Assembly (NCBI GenBank): GCA_003164415.1 | Contig: PLTK01000169.1 | Span: 1-16,796, forward strand | Length of the DNA stretch: 16,796 bases | From: Methanobacterium sp. | Lineage (GTDB): Archaea > Methanobacteriota > Methanobacteria > Methanobacteriales > Methanobacteriaceae | Direction: 5' to 3' | The notes under the pieces: model-generated | Databases searched by the model: none | The model's input: the letters and a program-made list of their open reading frames with translations, nothing else | What the model was told of the DNA's origin: nothing | Program-made: the position numbers and the translations under genes | Shown here: positions 14,231-16,796 of the stretch, piece by piece | How the letters are laid out: each line of letters begins with the position of its first letter | How positions within the stretch are numbered: position 1 is the stretch's first letter

Positions 14231-16309
14231 TTAAAAAGGCAATTGTGAGTAGATGCCCTTTAAGGTCCACGAGGTCGTATTCCAATTATTTATTACTCCA
14301 AGTTGATTATTTAGACTTATTGCATCAGCATTGTACCATTTACCGTTCACGTAGAGCTGAGCCCATACGTGTCCGTACCACGTACCACTATTGAACTGGC
14401 ACACACCATTTACATATCTTGCAGGGATTCCTACTGCTCTTGATAGGGCAATCAACAGATGGGTGGTATCAACACAGTTTCCGGTCTTGGCACTTAAAGT
14501 TCCAAGAGCACCGTACTTGGTGTTATAATAGAAGGAATAACCAATGTTATCCCTCACCCAGTTGAATAAATCAACCCCTTTTTGGTATGTTGAGGATGTT
14601 CCCGATGTAATTGATGCCGCAAGTGCTTTTATAGTTGTACTATTGGACTGACAATTATTTGTTGGTTGCAGATATATCTTCAATGCTGCAGGTATTGATG
14701 GATCAGGGTCGCTTGAAGTTGTTTGCCACGGTTTCATAACCGCGTATTTTGGCAGGACATTATTTGTGCCATAGTAACTCATTATTCTTGAATACATGTA
14801 CACTAATGATTCGTACTGAATTTTCCCTAGAGTGCTTGTGGAGTAGTTGGGTGCTTTTCCATTAGAATCTATAAATGAAATTATTTTCCCAGCCATTGCA
14901 AGGTACTCTGATTTGTTTATGTTCCCATTTTTCAAGTCTGCTGTTGGTTTTACAGGAGGTAATGCACTTTTAATTGCTATTGTTCCCGATGATCCACTGC
15001 TGACCTTTAATAATCCTGCTGTTAACAACCGCAAGAACTCTGGCATTGTAACCTGCCTTGTACCCATCTGTACATAGTTTGGTAGGCAATTATTCTTTTC
15101 TATATATGCTTTTACCTTTGCTGCTGCATTTTTAATATCAGCTACTGTGTAACTATTTGTAATTGTTGTCGTTGTGGTATTTTTGACCGGAGTTTGGATC
15201 GTAAAGAAACTCTTATCCAGCCAACCATATCTGAACAGGGCATATCCTGATGCCCCGCCTTTAACTGCGGAGTTTATATTGGTTCGTATTTCAGATGCCG
15301 GTATAACCGTTAAATTCGTGTCTGAGCGGTAGGTTTGTAATCCTGCAATAACTGGTTTACCATTTGAATGTGCTACAATGTATTTGGTAGTACTGGTTAT
15401 CCAGCTGGTGTTTTCGTTGTAATTTCCACTGTATACCATTGGTACAAGGAAGTCAAGGTACTTTGAAAGTTGTGAGTAATCCTGACCATAGTAATAGCTA
15501 TTTACAGCCCCTTCAGGCATTAAAGCTGCTGAAACTGCTACTTTAGGTTTTATAGATTTAACTGTACTGTAAACCTTTGCAACAAATGATGTTATGGTAT
15601 TTGTTGCTCCAGCTGTTTTGTACGCTGTTCCTGGATATCTTACATAATCCAAGAATATTCCGTTTATGTTGTAGTTTTTTGTTATATCAGTGATCTCTTT
15701 TATTATGCTGTTTTGGTTGGTAACGTTTTTAGGATCGATCCAATTTCCATTTTGATCGACAAAACACGTTATCCATGCATGAATTCTTATACCCGTGCCC
15801 TTGAGTTTATTAATGATACTCGTTAAGACTGATGGGTATAACGGATCCGAAATTCTATTTGCTTTGACGAATACATCTGTTATTCCAGAATTTTTCAATT
15901 CGTCAGCATTGACGTTTTTTACATCGTCAACGCTTAACCAGAGCCCGTGGACATTACTATAAATTTCATCTCCTGCTGCCTGTGTTGCGCTCTGAATTTT
16001 GACTGTACTGTTACTGCTGTTATTCAAGTTTTTACTACTATTTGATGCATTTACTGTGGTCGATGTTGACTGGTTTTTATTAGTACTATTAACTGCTTGA
16101 ACTTCATTAAGATTTCTTACAGTTGTATTTTGAATATTCGTTGTATTATTGACGTCTTGTTGGACGCCCGCTGTTAATTCACCGATAGTTATGGTGTTCG
16201 AGATCATTTCTGAGTTCTGCTGGTTTGGTGTGGTGGCATATATATAATTCGTACCAAGCAATGACATGCTAAATAGCACGAGCATTGCAAGCAACAAATG
16301 TCGCTTCAC
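14231..16309 (-). CDS. Secreted pseudomurein-binding protein: GH-like TIM barrel, two PMB repeats, transglutaminase-like domain
   Basis: 692 aa, GTG start with GGGAGG seven bases upstream. Residues 1-25 are a signal peptide (KRHLLLAMLVLFSMSLLG). Residues 50-110 form an N/S/T-rich linker with about ten N-X-S/T sequons. Residues 117-370 resemble a putative glycoside hydrolase TIM barrel (GHL10/DUF4015/COG1649-like), with GLWLSVDDV, IRIHAWITCFVD, NGIFLDYVRYPG (D221 a candidate catalytic acid) and FLVPMVYSG. Residues 386-436 and 465-528 are two pseudomurein-binding repeats (YIEKNNCLPNYV; NGKAPNYSTSTLGKI then NVLPKYAVM). Residues 547-692 are a transglutaminase-like/C71-like domain with C612 (TGNCVDT), H647 (WYGHVWAQ) and D662 (YNADA) as the triad. 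C71 enzymes such as PeiW and PeiP cut the Ala-Lys isopeptide bond of pseudomurein. Inferred role: cell-wall turnover or division autolysin, bound outside the membrane. The C-terminus (KGIYSQLPF) looks complete. Domain calls are by eye. Confidence 0.85.
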   Translation of the reverse strand: MKRHLLLAMLVLFSMSLLGTNYIYATTPNQQNSEMISNTITIGELTAGVQQDVNNTTNIQNTTVRNLNEVQAVNSTNKNQSTSTTVNASNSSKNLNNSSNSTVKIQSATQAAGDEIYSNVHGLWLSVDDVKNVNADELKNSGITDVFVKANRISDPLYPSVLTSIINKLKGTGIRIHAWITCFVDQNGNWIDPKNVTNQNSIIKEITDITKNYNINGIFLDYVRYPGTAYKTAGATNTITSFVAKVYSTVKSIKPKVAVSAALMPEGAVNSYYYGQDYSQLSKYLDFLVPMVYSGNYNENTSWITSTTKYIVAHSNGKPVIAGLQTYRSDTNLTVIPASEIRTNINSAVKGGASGYALFRYGWLDKSFFTIQTPVKNTTTTTITNSYTVADIKNAAAKVKAYIEKNNCLPNYVQMGTRQVTMPEFLRLLTAGLLKVSSGSSGTIAIKSALPPVKPTADLKNGNINKSEYLAMAGKIISFIDSNGKAPNYSTSTLGKIQYESLVYMYSRIMSYYGTNNVLPKYAVMKPWQTTSSDPDPSIPAALKIYLQPTNNCQSNSTTIKALAASITSGTSSTYQKGVDLFNWVRDNIGYSFYYNTKYGALGTLSAKTGNCVDTTHLLIALSRAVGIPARYVNGVCQFNSGTWYGHVWAQLYVNGKWYNADAISLNNQLGVINNWNTTSWTLKGIYSQLPF

Positions 16310-16335
16310 TATACTGCCTCCCTATGTTTCAGCAA

Positions 16336-16365
16336 TGTCAGATGAACACCGTTTGGGTTCTGACA
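16336..16365 (-). promoter_or_regulatory. Strong hairpin in the 5' leader of the wall-protein gene
   Basis: Pairs TGTCAG/CTGACA, AAC/GTT and CC/GG make an 11-bp stem with a 4-base loop (16351-16354) and two small bulges. It is GC-richer than its surroundings. It lies between the TATA box and the ribosome binding site, at or right after the predicted transcription start, so it could be an operator or a 5' mRNA structure. Confidence 0.5.
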
Positions 16366-16388
16366 ATTAATAAGATAGTTGTTAAGAA

Positions 16389-16396
16389 CATATAAA
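16389..16396 (-). promoter_or_regulatory. BRE/TATA promoter of the wall-protein gene
   Basis: Minus-strand ATCAAAAGATTTATATG: a purine-rich BRE followed by TTTATATG. It predicts a start near 16367 and a leader of about 58 bases. Confidence 0.6.
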
Positions 16397-16756
16397 TCTT
16401 TTGATATAATTCAGCAAAAACTGGATTATATGGTCCATTATTTGATTTAAAGGCCTTAGAATTAGAATTCAATTCAATATTCCACAGGAGAAAATTGGTT
16501 GTTATCCAATAAAAACCCGATTTTAATATTCATAATAATAAGTGGTCTAAATTATATCCCCTAATCAGGAACACGATTTGTTTACATGGTATTAACTAAA
16601 GTTCATTAGTATAATACCCTGAATATAATTTCATAAAAAAAATTAAATTTTAATTGGGGTGATATTTTTTTTACATAGATATTGTACAGACATGTTATGT
16701 TGTATACTCATAATTTTTAGATCTGAGATTTATTTATTATGTTTTTCATAAATATT
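16397..16756. other. AT-rich intergenic region at the right edge
   Basis: About 360 bases without a convincing gene. It contains a short palindrome AAGGCCTT near 16450 and a small hairpin ATTGG/CCAAT at about 16496-16512. GGGGTGAT at about 16657-16664 is followed by a T-tract, with no start codon at a useful distance. I see no tRNA or repeat array. It probably holds the promoter of the gene that may start at 16767. Confidence 0.4.
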
Positions 16757-16766
16757 GGAGGATATT

Positions 16767-16796
16767 TTGTTTAATTCCCTATTTTTACCAACAAGT
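16767..16796 (+). CDS. Possible start of a gene running off the right edge
   Basis: GGAGG at 16757-16761 is followed after five bases by TTG and ten open codons (MFNSLFLPTS) to the window end. The ribosome binding site and spacing are good, but the start codon is TTG and only ten residues are visible, so the product cannot be identified. Confidence 0.3.
   Translation, partial: MFNSLFLPTS

Overview
The window is AT-rich chromosomal DNA from a hydrogenotrophic methanogen, most likely a Methanobacteriaceae member close to Methanobacterium. The evidence is direct. An archaeal lipid gene (carS) is present, as are two methanofuran biosynthesis genes (mfnD, mfnF) and an archaeal-type FAD synthase. 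A secreted protein carries pseudomurein-binding repeats, and pseudomurein is the wall polymer of Methanobacteriales. Promoters look archaeal: TTTATATA-like boxes about 25 bp upstream of likely start sites, and T-tract terminators. No tRNA, rRNA, CRISPR array or insertion sequence was recognised.

Layout, left to right. 1-446 (+) is the 3' part of carS, cut by the window edge. 606-2689 (-) is a tight mfnD-mfnF operon. MfnD makes gamma-glutamyltyramine and MfnF couples it to the aminomethylfuran unit, so these are consecutive steps. 2819-4138 (-) is a UDP-GlcNAc 2-epimerase with an extra C-terminal segment. 4228-5655 (-) is a DUF460 protein: an RNase H/RuvC-like domain, a long coiled coil and a C-terminal domain. 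5768-6586 (-) is truA. 6718-7496 (-) is a TPR gene that looks broken, with no start codon behind its ribosome binding site and a one-base frameshift. 7779-8711 (+) is an EamA/DMT transporter, 8785-9504 (+) is hisA, and 9861-10130 (+) is a small 2TM protein. 10357-11928 (-) is a polysaccharide/lipid-linked oligosaccharide flippase. 12241-12684 (+) is the FAD synthase RibL. 12859-13209 (-) is a VOC-fold protein and 13367-13933 (-) a flavodoxin-fold cysteine-motif protein. 14231-16309 (-) is the large exported wall protein. A possible new gene begins at the right edge.

Most of the window is housekeeping: lipids, cofactors (methanofuran, FAD), histidine and tRNA modification. A cell-surface theme runs through the epimerase, the flippase and the secreted protein. 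The most interesting item is that secreted protein. It joins, in one chain, a signal peptide, an N-glycosylation-rich linker, a TIM-barrel glycoside-hydrolase-like domain, two pseudomurein-binding repeats and a Cys-His-Asp transglutaminase-like domain resembling pseudomurein endoisopeptidases. It could therefore act on both the glycan and the peptide of pseudomurein. Its mRNA probably begins with a strong hairpin. Other points of interest are the DUF460 putative nuclease with its unusual leader, a 21-bp-spaced inverted repeat in the flavoprotein promoter, and a possible AUU start in ribL.
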